From NCBI RefSeq assembly GCF_036013745.1, contig NZ_CP107880.1, positions 4,154,001-4,218,000 on the forward strand: a DNA stretch of 64,000 bases. The letters are read 5' to 3'. This document shows positions 13,396 through 21,043 of the stretch, piece after piece (within the stretch, counting starts at the first letter, position 1; each line of letters starts with the position of its first letter). The DNA comes from Streptomyces sp. NBC_00483 (GTDB lineage: Bacteria > Actinomycetota > Actinomycetes > Streptomycetales > Streptomycetaceae). Both the position numbers and the translations under genes were made by a program. The notes beneath the pieces were generated by a model. That model saw only the letters and a program-made list of their open reading frames with translations, did not search any database and was not told the origin of the DNA.

Positions 13396-14523
13396 TCAGG
13401 CGCGCGAAGCGAGACCCAGGTAAACGGCGGCGAAATCCGTGACGGCGATCAGCTCCGCGAGGGTCTCCAGGTCGCTGCCCTCCTCCGGTTCCAGCTCGCT
13501 GATGGCGATGTCGTGCGACAGCGCGAGTTCGCGGGCCGCGGGTGCGGCGGTGAGGCCGCCGGCCGGCCGGTCGCGCAGCAGGACGACGCGGGCGCGCAGC
13601 ATCTGGACCTCCTCGACGCGGTCGCGGAAGAAGTCCTCGGGGTCGGCGCCGGCGGCCAGGTCACCGGTGAGGAGCGCGCCGTGGGCGACCATCGCCTCGG
13701 GCAGGTCCGCGGCGAGCGCGGGGTGCCCTGCGAGCTCGGCGATGGCGGCGGCGAAGCGACGGCCCGCCGGGCCCGCGGCGGCGCCCTCGGTCCAGATCAG
13801 CGGGAGCGCCTCTGCGAGCTCGGCGGCGAGCGTCTTGGCCGGGTTGCTGTACGTGGCGATGGCCGGGCCGCAGCGCTCGGCGACCTGGTCGAGGCGGTCG
13901 GCGACCTTCTCGAGCGTGTCCGGCGCGGCCGGGAGGAGCCCCGTGCGGTCGAGCAGCGCGAGGAGGGGCGTGAGCAGCGCCCAGAGCGCGCCCGGCGCGG
14001 AGGCGGCCGCGGGTTCGTCCTGCTCGTACGGGGCCGTGGCCATCGGTACGAAGAGGCCGTGCGCCCCCGCGACGGCTTCGGTCAGCGGGGCGCCGGAGGG
14101 GCAGACCGCGACGGCCGTGACGCCGCGCCGGTACGCCTGCTCCACGAGGAGCGAGAGGCTCGGCTCCGTGCCGTCCGGGGTGGCGATCAGGAGGAGGTCG
14201 ACCGAGCCCGCCCAGCCCGGCAGCTCCCAGCGCAGCGCGCCCGCGGCGGGGGCCACGCCTGTGGGGCGCAGGCGGACGACCGGGGAGGCCGCGCCTGCCA
14301 GGCGCCCGATGAGGTCGGCGACGCCCGCGGCGGCCGTGCCGGGACCCGCGATCAGGACGGCGCGGGGGCGGCCGTCGGGCTTCAGGTCGGCGATGCCGGC
14401 CTCTGCCGCGTGCCGGGCCGCCGTGCGGACGCGGGCGCCGGCTTCTGCGGCGCCGCGCAGCAGGCCGCGGCGGTCGGCCCTGGCCAGTGCGTCCGGGTCG
14501 TCCAAGAGCGATTCGTCGAACAT
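13396..14523 (-). CDS. SIS-domain protein (phosphosugar isomerase-like)
   Basis: A 375-residue protein resembling the bifunctional phosphoglucose/phosphomannose isomerase-like proteins encoded next to manA and manB in actinobacteria. It has two sugar-isomerase (SIS) folds: one around residues 50-190 (with the VLIAGPGTAAAGVADL and VDLLLIATPDG segments) and a second around 225-370. The canonical Gly-Ser-rich phosphate loop is replaced by Ala/Gly residues, so catalytic activity is uncertain. A good ribosome-binding site (GGAGG) lies 9 bp before the ATG at 14523. Between the Trm112-like gene and manA, it is probably cotranscribed with them. Confidence 0.8.
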   Translation of the reverse strand: MFDESLLDDPDALARADRRGLLRGAAEAGARVRTAARHAAEAGIADLKPDGRPRAVLIAGPGTAAAGVADLIGRLAGAASPVVRLRPTGVAPAAGALRWELPGWAGSVDLLLIATPDGTEPSLSLLVEQAYRRGVTAVAVCPSGAPLTEAVAGAHGLFVPMATAPYEQDEPAAASAPGALWALLTPLLALLDRTGLLPAAPDTLEKVADRLDQVAERCGPAIATYSNPAKTLAAELAEALPLIWTEGAAAGPAGRRFAAAIAELAGHPALAADLPEAMVAHGALLTGDLAAGADPEDFFRDRVEEVQMLRARVVLLRDRPAGGLTAAPAARELALSHDIAISELEPEEGSDLETLAELIAVTDFAAVYLGLASRA

Positions 14524-14629
14524 GGCGTCGGGCCTCCTGCGGGGCGTGGTGGAGGGTCAGGGCCTGTCCGGGTGTCCGGCGGATCGGGTCCCATGCGGGC
14601 GGCCCTGATCCGTCGGCGCCGGTGAGGTC

Positions 14630-14800
14630 CTACGCGGGGCGGCGCGCCTCGTCGATCAGGAGGACGGGGATGCCGTCGCGGACCGGGTAGGCCAGGCCGC
14701 AGTCCTTGCCGGTGCAGATCAGCTCGGCGTCGGCCTCCTTGAGCGGGGCGTGGCAGGCCGGGCAGGCGAGGATCTCCAGGAGGCCGGCTTCGAGCGGCAT
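14630..14800 (-). CDS. Trm112 / UPF0434-family small zinc protein
   Basis: A 56-residue protein starting [20 protein letters not shown] and ending IDEARRPA. Four Cys residues (13, 16, 29, 34) in CPAC and CTGKDC form a probable zinc ribbon. The family includes Trm112, which activates methyltransferases in eukaryotes and archaea; the bacterial role is not settled. GGAGGG lies 6 bp before the ATG. It sits between manB and the SIS gene, all leftward, and its position in this cluster is conserved in Streptomyces as far as I recall. Confidence 0.88.
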   Translation of the reverse strand: MPLEAGLLEILACPACHAPLKEADAELICTGKDCGLAYPVRDGIPVLLIDEARRPA

Positions 14801-14990
14801 GGTTTCCCTCCGGGGGTGAGTGGGGTTCGGGTGCGATGCACCTTGTGCGGTGGCCGGGTGGCCGACCGGGGTGCGGCGCTGGTCACCAGCCTACCGGCGG
14901 AGGCGGTGCCGTGGCCGGGGCCTTCCGGTGAGCGTGCGCCGCGCCGGGATGTGGGGGCGGGCTGCCCAGGCTCAGCCGGGCTTGACGCCA

Positions 14991-15037
14991 CGGGGCTCCG
15001 CCCCGGACCCCGCTGCTCAATCGCCGCAGGGGCTTGA
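14991..15037 (-). repeat. GC-rich intergenic repeat, copy 1
   Basis: A 47-bp element that, on the plus strand, begins CGGGGCTCCGCCCCGGACCC, continues GCTGCTCAATCGCCGC and ends AGGGGCTTGA. It contains the small hairpin GGGGC-TCC-GCCCC. It lies 9 bp past the manB stop. Related copies are at 29851, 41201, 55454, 58246 and 61742 (the last one inverted). Confidence 0.85.
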
Positions 15038-15046
15038 TTTGGAGCC

Positions 15047-16414
15047 TTACCCCCGGATGATCGCCAGGACCTCGTCGCGGGTTTTTTCCATCGTTGGGGT
15101 GTCCCGGGCCTCCGTGTTCAGGCGGAGAAGCGGTTCCGTGTTGGACGGGCGGACGTTGAACCACCAGTCGGTCGCCGTGACCGTCAGGCCGTCGAGCTCG
15201 TCCGTCGTGATGCCCTCGCGGCCCGCGTACGCCGCCTTGATCGCGGCGAGGCGGTCGGTCTGGTCTGCGACCGTGGAGTTGATCTCGCCGGAGGCCGCGT
15301 AGCGGTCGTAGGAGGAGACCAGGGCGGAGAGCGGGCCGTCCTGGCCGCCGAGCGCCGCGAGGACGTGGAGCGCCGCCAGCATGCCCGTATCGGCGTTCCA
15401 GAAGTCGCGGAAGTAGTAGTGCGCGGAGTGCTCGCCGCCGAAGATCGCGCCGGTGGTGGCCATCTCCTGCTTGATGAACGAGTGGCCCACGCGCGTGCGC
15501 ACGGGCGTGCCGCCGTTCTCCTTCACGACCTCCGGCACGGTCCAGGAGGTGATCAGGTTGTGGATGATCGTGCCCGAGCCGCCGTTTCGCGCGAGTTCGC
15601 GGGCGGCGACCAGGGCGGTGATCGCGGACGGGGACACCGGGTCGCCGTTCTCGTCCACCACGAAGCAGCGGTCCGCGTCCCCGTCGAAGGCGAGGCCGAG
15701 GTCGGCTCCCTCGGCACGCACGCGTGCCTGGAGGTCCACGATGTTCGCCGGGTCCAGCGGGTTCGCCTCGTGGTTCGGGAACGTGCCGTCCAGCTCGAAG
15801 TACATCGGCACGACGTCGAGCGGCAGTCCCCCGAGGACCGTCGGGACCGTGTGCCCGCCCATCCCGTTGCCCGCGTCCACCACGACCTTCAGCGGACGGA
15901 TCGCCGTCAGGTCGACCAGGCCGCGCAGGTGCGCCGCGTAGTCCTGCAACGTGTCCCGCCGCGTGACGGTCCCAGGTGTCGCGGCCGGCTCCGGGGCGCC
16001 CGACGCGCTCCACTCCTCGGCCAGCCGGCGGATCTCCGCGAGGCCCGTGTTCTGACCGACCGGCGCCGCGCCCGCCCGGCACATCTTGATGCCGTTGTAC
16101 TGCGCCGGGTTGTGCGAGGCCGTGAACATGGCGCCGGGCAGGTCGAGCGCGCCCGACGCGTAGTACAGCTGGTCCGTCGAGCACAGGCCGATCTCGGTGA
16201 CATCCGCGCCGAGGGCGGCGGCCCCGCGCGCGAACGCCCTCGTCAGGCCGGGCGAGGAGGGCCGCATGTCATGACCCACGACGATCGCGGAGGCGTCCGT
16301 CACCCGCACGAACGCGGCGCCGAACAGGGCGGCGAGCTCCTCGTCCCACTGGTCCGGGACCACCCCACGCACGTCGTACGCCTTCACGATCTGCGACAGA
16401 TCAGCAGCAGCCAC
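15047..16414 (-). CDS. manB: Phosphomannomutase / phosphoglucomutase
   Basis: A 455-residue alpha-D-phosphohexomutase converting mannose-6-phosphate to mannose-1-phosphate (possibly glucose phosphates too). Family signatures: phosphoserine loop TASHNPAQYNG with Ser100, metal loop DGDADR at 244-249, sugar loop GEHSAHYYF, and phosphate-binding RPSNTEP at 422-428. GTG at 16414, giving VAAADLSQIVKAYDVRG, is chosen because AGGAGGG precedes it. The 38-residue upstream extension lacks conserved features. It is the first gene of the leftward manB-trm112-SIS-manA-CDF group. Confidence 0.95.
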   Translation of the reverse strand: MAAADLSQIVKAYDVRGVVPDQWDEELAALFGAAFVRVTDASAIVVGHDMRPSSPGLTRAFARGAAALGADVTEIGLCSTDQLYYASGALDLPGAMFTASHNPAQYNGIKMCRAGAAPVGQNTGLAEIRRLAEEWSASGAPEPAATPGTVTRRDTLQDYAAHLRGLVDLTAIRPLKVVVDAGNGMGGHTVPTVLGGLPLDVVPMYFELDGTFPNHEANPLDPANIVDLQARVRAEGADLGLAFDGDADRCFVVDENGDPVSPSAITALVAARELARNGGSGTIIHNLITSWTVPEVVKENGGTPVRTRVGHSFIKQEMATTGAIFGGEHSAHYYFRDFWNADTGMLAALHVLAALGGQDGPLSALVSSYDRYAASGEINSTVADQTDRLAAIKAAYAGREGITTDELDGLTVTATDWWFNVRPSNTEPLLRLNTEARDTPTMEKTRDEVLAIIRG

Positions 16415-16523
16415 GGTCTGCCCAGCCCTCCTGGAGTCCTGCACGGACCCACAAAGTACCTGGCCGCACTGACAGCGGATCGTGAACCCCTCATTCCTCC
16501 CGAGGAACCCGGCCTCCCACGTC

Positions 16524-16561
16524 CTCACTGGTCACAGAAGTACTCAGCTGTGACCGGTGAG
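16524..16561 (-). terminator. Terminator hairpin after lactate permease gene
   Basis: Inverted repeat CTCACTGGTCACAG (16524-16537) with CTGTGACCGGTGAG (16548-16561), 13 of 14 positions pairing, loop 10 nt. It begins 13 bp past the permease stop and separates it from manB. Confidence 0.65.
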
Positions 16562-16573
16562 TACCGACATCGC

Positions 16574-18190
16574 TCACGGCAGCATCCACCCCAGCACCGC
16601 CGTGCTCTGCCCCCACACGATCAGACACATCACCAGCAGCAGCCCGGCGCTCCATGGCAGCACCTTGCGCAGCAGGTCGCCCTCCCGGCCCGCGAGGCCG
16701 ACCGCCGCGCAGGCGATCGTCAGGTTCTGCGGCGAGATCATCTTGCCGAGGACGCCGCCCGAACTGTTCGCCGCGGCAAGGAGTTCCGGCGAGAGGCCCG
16801 ACTGCTGGGCGGCCGTCACCTGGAGAGCGCCGAAGAGGGCGTTGGCCGAGGTGTCGGATCCGGAGACCGCGACGCCGAACCACCCCAGGACCGGTGACAA
16901 GAAGGCGAGCCCGGCGCCCGCGGCCGCCACGAAGTGCCCGATGGTGGCGGCCTGTCCGGACAGGTTCATGACGTACGCGAGGGCCAGCACGCTCGTCACC
17001 GTCAGGATCGCGAACCGCAGTTCGTGCACGGTGCCGAACCACTCACGCACCGCATCGCGCGCGTGCACCCCGATCACGACCGCGGTGAAGACGCCCGCGA
17101 TCAGTACGAGCGTGCCGCCGGTGGAGACGAGCGGCAGCGTGAAGATGTTGCCGCCCACGGGCTTGCCGCTCGGGTCGGCGACGTTCAGGAAGGGCCAGTC
17201 GAAGACCCAGTTGGCCTTGGCGAGCCAGTCCTTGATGGCGGGGATCTGCGCCAGGGAGAAGATCACGACGATGAGCGCGTACGGGGCGTAGGCGCGCAGC
17301 ACCTCGGACCGCGCGTCCTCCTCGTCGAGGTCCTCACTGCGTACGCCGGTCAGGACGGCGGCGCGTACGGGCTCGGCGGCCGGCCTGCGCGCGTGCGGCA
17401 CCGCGACGAGGGCGCCGGCGCCCACCAGGGCGGCGCCGATGTCGGCGAGTTGGGCGGACACGTAGTTGGAGGCCACGAACTGGGCGACGGCGAAGGCGAA
17501 TCCGCACGCGAGGGCGGGCACCCAGGTCTCGCGCAGGCCCCGCTTGCCGTCCACCAGGCCGACGAGCACGAGCGGCACCACGAGGGCCAGCAGCGGCGTC
17601 TGACGACCCACCACAGAGGCGACGGCGTCCAGCGGAAGGCCCGTCACCTGAGCCAGCGTCACGACCGGCGTGCCCATGGCCCCAAAGGCGACGGGTGCCG
17701 TGTTGGCGACGAGCGCGACGACCGCGGCCTTCACGGGGTCGAAGCCGAGCGCGACCAGCATCACCGAGCAGATGGCGACCGGCGCGCCGAATCCGGCCAG
17801 CGCCTCCAGTAGCGCGCCGAAACAGAACGCGACGACGAGCGCCTGGATGCGCGGATCGTCGGAGAGCCGCCCGAAGGAACGGCGCAGGATGTCGAAGTGC
17901 CGGGTGCGCACCGTCATCCGGTACACCCACAGGGCGTTGACGACGATCCACATGATGGGGAAAAGACCGAAGACCGCGCCCTGTGCGGCGCTGGAGACGG
18001 TCTGCCCAAGGGGCATGTCGTACACGAGCCAGCCGACGGCGGCTGCCACGGCGAGGCCGATCAGGCCCGCCCGGTGCGCCTTCATGCGCACGGCGCCGAG
18101 CAGGACGAGGACGGTCACGAGTGGCAGGGCCGCGACGAGGGCGGACAGGCCGAGCGAGCCGCCTACGGGCTCCAATTGCTGGACGAACAC
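16574..18190 (-). CDS. lctP: L-lactate permease family transporter
   Basis: A 538-residue polytopic membrane protein of the lactate permease (LctP/LldP) family, probably a lactate or glycolate:H+ symporter. It has 12 or more hydrophobic segments and the family signature around residues 125-150 (AFCFGALLEALAGFGAPVAI). The C-terminal region has the SSGGVLGKMISPQNL motif. GTG at 18190 follows GGGAGG at 5-bp spacing, giving VFVQQLEPVGGS. No lactate dehydrogenase gene adjoins it. I saw no clear GntR-type operator in the 146-bp upstream gap. Confidence 0.9.
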   Translation of the reverse strand: MFVQQLEPVGGSLGLSALVAALPLVTVLVLLGAVRMKAHRAGLIGLAVAAAVGWLVYDMPLGQTVSSAAQGAVFGLFPIMWIVVNALWVYRMTVRTRHFDILRRSFGRLSDDPRIQALVVAFCFGALLEALAGFGAPVAICSVMLVALGFDPVKAAVVALVANTAPVAFGAMGTPVVTLAQVTGLPLDAVASVVGRQTPLLALVVPLVLVGLVDGKRGLRETWVPALACGFAFAVAQFVASNYVSAQLADIGAALVGAGALVAVPHARRPAAEPVRAAVLTGVRSEDLDEEDARSEVLRAYAPYALIVVIFSLAQIPAIKDWLAKANWVFDWPFLNVADPSGKPVGGNIFTLPLVSTGGTLVLIAGVFTAVVIGVHARDAVREWFGTVHELRFAILTVTSVLALAYVMNLSGQAATIGHFVAAAGAGLAFLSPVLGWFGVAVSGSDTSANALFGALQVTAAQQSGLSPELLAAANSSGGVLGKMISPQNLTIACAAVGLAGREGDLLRKVLPWSAGLLLVMCLIVWGQSTAVLGWMLP

Positions 18191-18336
18191 GTGCGCCTCC
18201 CGGAATCCCGGAGTCGGGTGGCGAAATCGTCGTGTCCTCAACAATCGCGGGTCAACGCGTACGACTGTGAAGATCCCGTGAAGGGGGCTGATCTACAAGG
18301 AAGTTGACCGAGGAAGTCGACTGGCCGCCGGCCCGG

Positions 18337-18714
18337 TCAGTTGTCGGGCGAGCGCAGCACACGGAGGTGGCCACGGCGCGCGACCTCCATGGGGTCCGCG
18401 GCGCGCGGCCCCGAGCCGCCGGCCTCGGCCGCGCGCTCCTGGGGGCGGGCCGCCTCGCGCACGGCGTTGGCGAGGGCCTCCAGGTCGTCCCCACTGGGGC
18501 GGCTGGGACCGCTGGTGTCGGCGAGGCGGACGACCTCCCAGCCACGCGGCGCGGTGAGGCGCTCGGAGTGCTCGGCGCACAGGTCGTAGCAGTGGGGTTC
18601 GGCGTAGGTGGCGAGCGGGCCGAGGACCGCGGTCGAGTCGGCGTAGACGTACGTCAGCGTCGCGACGGCGGGACGGCCGCAAGCGGTGCGCGAACAGCGA
18701 CGTACAGGGCTCAC
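18337..18714 (-). CDS. DUF3499-family protein
   Basis: A 125-residue soluble protein of an actinobacterial family without known function. Cys residues in CSRTACGRPA and YDLCAEH, plus a His, suggest a small metal site. The second half is Arg/Ala/Glu-rich and possibly disordered. GTG at 18714 gives MSPVRRC. It is divergent from the zincin-like gene and upstream of lctP, with a gap large enough for a separate lctP promoter. Confidence 0.75.
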   Translation of the reverse strand: MSPVRRCSRTACGRPAVATLTYVYADSTAVLGPLATYAEPHCYDLCAEHSERLTAPRGWEVVRLADTSGPSRPSGDDLEALANAVREAARPQERAAEAGGSGPRAADPMEVARRGHLRVLRSPDN

Positions 18715-18856
18715 AGCGTTGGACGGTACCGCACTCTTGAGCGGGCCGCGACGACTCTCCCCGAGGTCACCCCACCGTGTCGTGGCGTGACACGGCGCAC
18801 ACCACCGCGCGCGGGCGCCCCGATGACCTGCGTCTACCCCGGGTTGTGCGCCCCAT

Positions 18857-18906
18857 GCGGCAATTGAAAGCGGTCACCACTCGGGGCATATAGCGCCAAT
18901 TGCCGC
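18857..18906 (+). promoter_or_regulatory. Inverted repeat framing a promoter of the zincin-like gene
   Basis: A perfect 10-bp inverted repeat, GCGGCAATTG at 18857-18866 and CAATTGCCGC at 18897-18906, with centres 40 bp apart. It brackets a plausible promoter: TTGAAA at 18864-18869 and TATAGC at 18889-18894. The arrangement suggests a dimeric repressor site on both sides of the RNA polymerase binding region. Confidence 0.5.
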
Positions 18907-18972
18907 GAGATCATCGATCCGGGAAAGAAGTTGAATCAGCCCCAAGATTGGCTTGATCGGTCAGGAAGCGAC

Positions 18973-19521
18973 ATGGAGCGCTCCGGCAGGCGCCGCCCCG
19001 CTTCCGGCGCCGCGGAGGACTACGCTGCGTCAGTGATGGAAAGGCCAGTCAACACAGACGACGCGGTTTCGCCGCCCTCCGGGGAACCGCGCCCGCCGCG
19101 CCGCCGCGACCGGCACGGCCGGGGCATGCGCGGCCCCGTGGCGCCGCCGCAGGTGCCGCTGTCCGCGAGCCGTGCCGAGGCCTTCTCCGACCTCGTACAG
19201 GACTCCGTGGAGCGCCTGGAGCGGCGCTGGCCGCAGCTCGCCGAGGTCGACTTCCTGATTCTGGACGTGCCCCGGCTGACGGCCGAGGACGAGGCGTGGG
19301 TCGGCGGCACGGTGCCGCTCGGCGGCACGGTCCCCGCGCAGGAGGACACCCCCGCGCGCGTGGTCATCTACCGGCGCCCCGTGGAGATCCGCACCAAGGG
19401 GCGCGAGGAGCAGGCGGCGCTCGTGCACGAGGTCGTCGTCGAGCAGGTCGCGGAGGTTCTGGGGCTCACCCCGGAGACCGTGGATCCCCGCTACGGGGAC
19501 TACGGAGACGGCGAGGACTGA
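18973..19521 (+). CDS. Zincin-like metallopeptidase family protein with degenerate active site
   Basis: A 182-residue protein similar to the small minimal-zincin family (PF06262 type). Residues ~55-160 contain the family core (VERLERRWPQLAEVDFLI, VVIYRRPVEIRT). Where family members have HExxH, this protein has HEVVVEQ, so the second zinc-binding His is absent and peptidase activity is doubtful. The N-terminal 50 residues are Arg/Pro-rich. ATG at 18973 is preferred because AGGA lies upstream; an ATG at 19036 (with GTG just before it) and a TTG at 18931 are alternatives. It converges with the DUF5719 gene. Confidence 0.75.
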   Translation: MERSGRRRPASGAAEDYAASVMERPVNTDDAVSPPSGEPRPPRRRDRHGRGMRGPVAPPQVPLSASRAEAFSDLVQDSVERLERRWPQLAEVDFLILDVPRLTAEDEAWVGGTVPLGGTVPAQEDTPARVVIYRRPVEIRTKGREEQAALVHEVVVEQVAEVLGLTPETVDPRYGDYGDGED

Positions 19522-19531
19522 CCCCGCCGCC

Positions 19532-19590
19532 CCGTAGGCAGCCGCCTTCTTTACGTAGGCAGCCGCTTCTTTATGTAGGCAGCTACTTCT
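19532..19590. repeat. Three imperfect ~20-bp tandem copies at the 3' end of the DUF5719 gene
   Basis: The unit GTAGGCAGCCGCTTCTTTA recurs three times with small changes (about 19533, 19556, 19575). The last copy contains the DUF5719 stop at 19583-19585. The duplicated part thus corresponds to the gene's 3' end and its immediate downstream sequence. Confidence 0.8.
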
Positions 19591-21043
19591 GCACCACCGA
19601 GAGGTCCTCGTCCGCCTTCGGTACCGACACCATGCCCCGGTCGTCCGGCAGCGTCTGCACCGTGAACGCGGGGACGGATCCCTGCTTCCTCTCCAGCATC
19701 CGCGAGCCGTGGACCGGGCCGCCGGACACCGGCTCCACCGTCAGCGCGTAGCTGCCCTTCAGGCCGGACGGGACGGGCGGGGTGACCGACATGGTCGTGC
19801 CGCCCTTGACCGTGTACTCCTTCGTGGTCGCCGTGCCGCCCTCGGTGCCCGGGGACGCGGTGACCTTGACCTTGCCGGTCGACTCGGGGGCGGTCAGGGC
19901 GAGCGTGGAGCCCTTGGAGCGGTTGTCGGCGACCGTGGCGCGCGCGCCGATGCTCCGCGTGGCCGGGATGAACGCGGTCTCCTGGTCGGCGCCCTTGCCG
20001 CGCGTGACGCGCAGGGCGGCCACGACCGGCACGGAGCCCTCGGAGGGCGTCAGGATCAGCGACCCCGCGTCGCCGCGCGTCACCGCGCCGAGGTTGACGG
20101 CCGTGGTCATGCCTGACTTCAGGTGCAGCGTGTCGTGCCCGGCAGGCGCGATCTTGCCGCTGGAGGTCGCGAGCCGGACCTTCAGGTCGGCGTCGTCCTG
20201 CCCCGGTGCGAAGGCGACCAGGCGCACGTTCTTGGCGTCCTTCGGGATGCCGGGCAGCACGAGGGACGCGGCCGGGTCGGCGACGGCGGGCAGCCAGTCC
20301 CCGCCCTGCTTCTCGTCCACGTCCGACAGGGCCGCCCCGACCCGGCCGCTGCGCGCGGTCACGTGCAGCGTGAGGTTCGTGTACGCCTTGTCGGTCAACG
20401 TCGACAGCAGCACGGGGACGCTGGAGTGCGGCCCTACGGTGATGCCCTCGCCGACCTCGGACTTGATGGCCCCTTCGGGGCCGTACATCTGCACGTCCAC
20501 GACCGCGGCCTCGTCGTCCGGGTTCGTGAGGTGGACGTAGTCGCTGCGGCCCTTGGCGGTGCTGGCGCCGGGGAAGTAGAAGTCCGTGTCGGGCTCCGAG
20601 CAGTTCACCCCAAGCAGGCCGCGGCCCGATCCTGCGGTCACGCTGGTCGTCTGCTGGACGGTCCAGCCGGGCGCGAGGGGGCCGTCGGCGGTGCCGGTCA
20701 GGGCGGGCGCCTCGGCCCCTGTGGCGTCGCCCGCGACGGGCGTGCCGGGCTTCTTCGGGGTGACGACCGCCTTGCCCTTCTTGCCGCCCTTGGCGGGCAT
20801 CAGCTCGGCCGTGCCGGAGCCCTCGGTGCCCTTCGTCTCGGGCGTGTACGAGGTGTACGCGGTCTCGGCCAGGTCGGACTGGCTGGGCTCCGGGCACAGC
20901 AGGCTGGAGCGCTCGACAGGGAGGCGCGCGGCGGCCGCGTTGCCAGACGTGTCGTCCTCGCCGGGCGTGGTGGCCGCGGCGAAGCCCGTGACGGCGGCCA
21001 GGGCGGTCACGGCGACGATCAGGGACAGGGTCGTGCGGTTCAC
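19583..21043 (-). CDS. DUF5719-family exported protein
   Basis: A 486-residue predicted exported protein. Residues 1-25 (MNRTTLSLIVAVTALAAVTG) form a signal peptide or anchor, followed by a Lys/Gly/Pro-rich spacer and beta-rich repeats from ~130 to the end. The domain is known only as DUF5719. Its ATG overlaps the stop of the giant glycosyltransferase by 4 bp (ATGA, 21040-21043), so translation is coupled and the two proteins probably act together on the outer face of the membrane. Two Cys residues (in LLCPEPS and VNCSEPD) could form a disulphide. Confidence 0.8.
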   Translation of the reverse strand: MNRTTLSLIVAVTALAAVTGFAAATTPGEDDTSGNAAAARLPVERSSLLCPEPSQSDLAETAYTSYTPETKGTEGSGTAELMPAKGGKKGKAVVTPKKPGTPVAGDATGAEAPALTGTADGPLAPGWTVQQTTSVTAGSGRGLLGVNCSEPDTDFYFPGASTAKGRSDYVHLTNPDDEAAVVDVQMYGPEGAIKSEVGEGITVGPHSSVPVLLSTLTDKAYTNLTLHVTARSGRVGAALSDVDEKQGGDWLPAVADPAASLVLPGIPKDAKNVRLVAFAPGQDDADLKVRLATSSGKIAPAGHDTLHLKSGMTTAVNLGAVTRGDAGSLILTPSEGSVPVVAALRVTRGKGADQETAFIPATRSIGARATVADNRSKGSTLALTAPESTGKVKVTASPGTEGGTATTKEYTVKGGTTMSVTPPVPSGLKGSYALTVEPVSGGPVHGSRMLERKQGSVPAFTVQTLPDDRGMVSVPKADEDLSVVQK

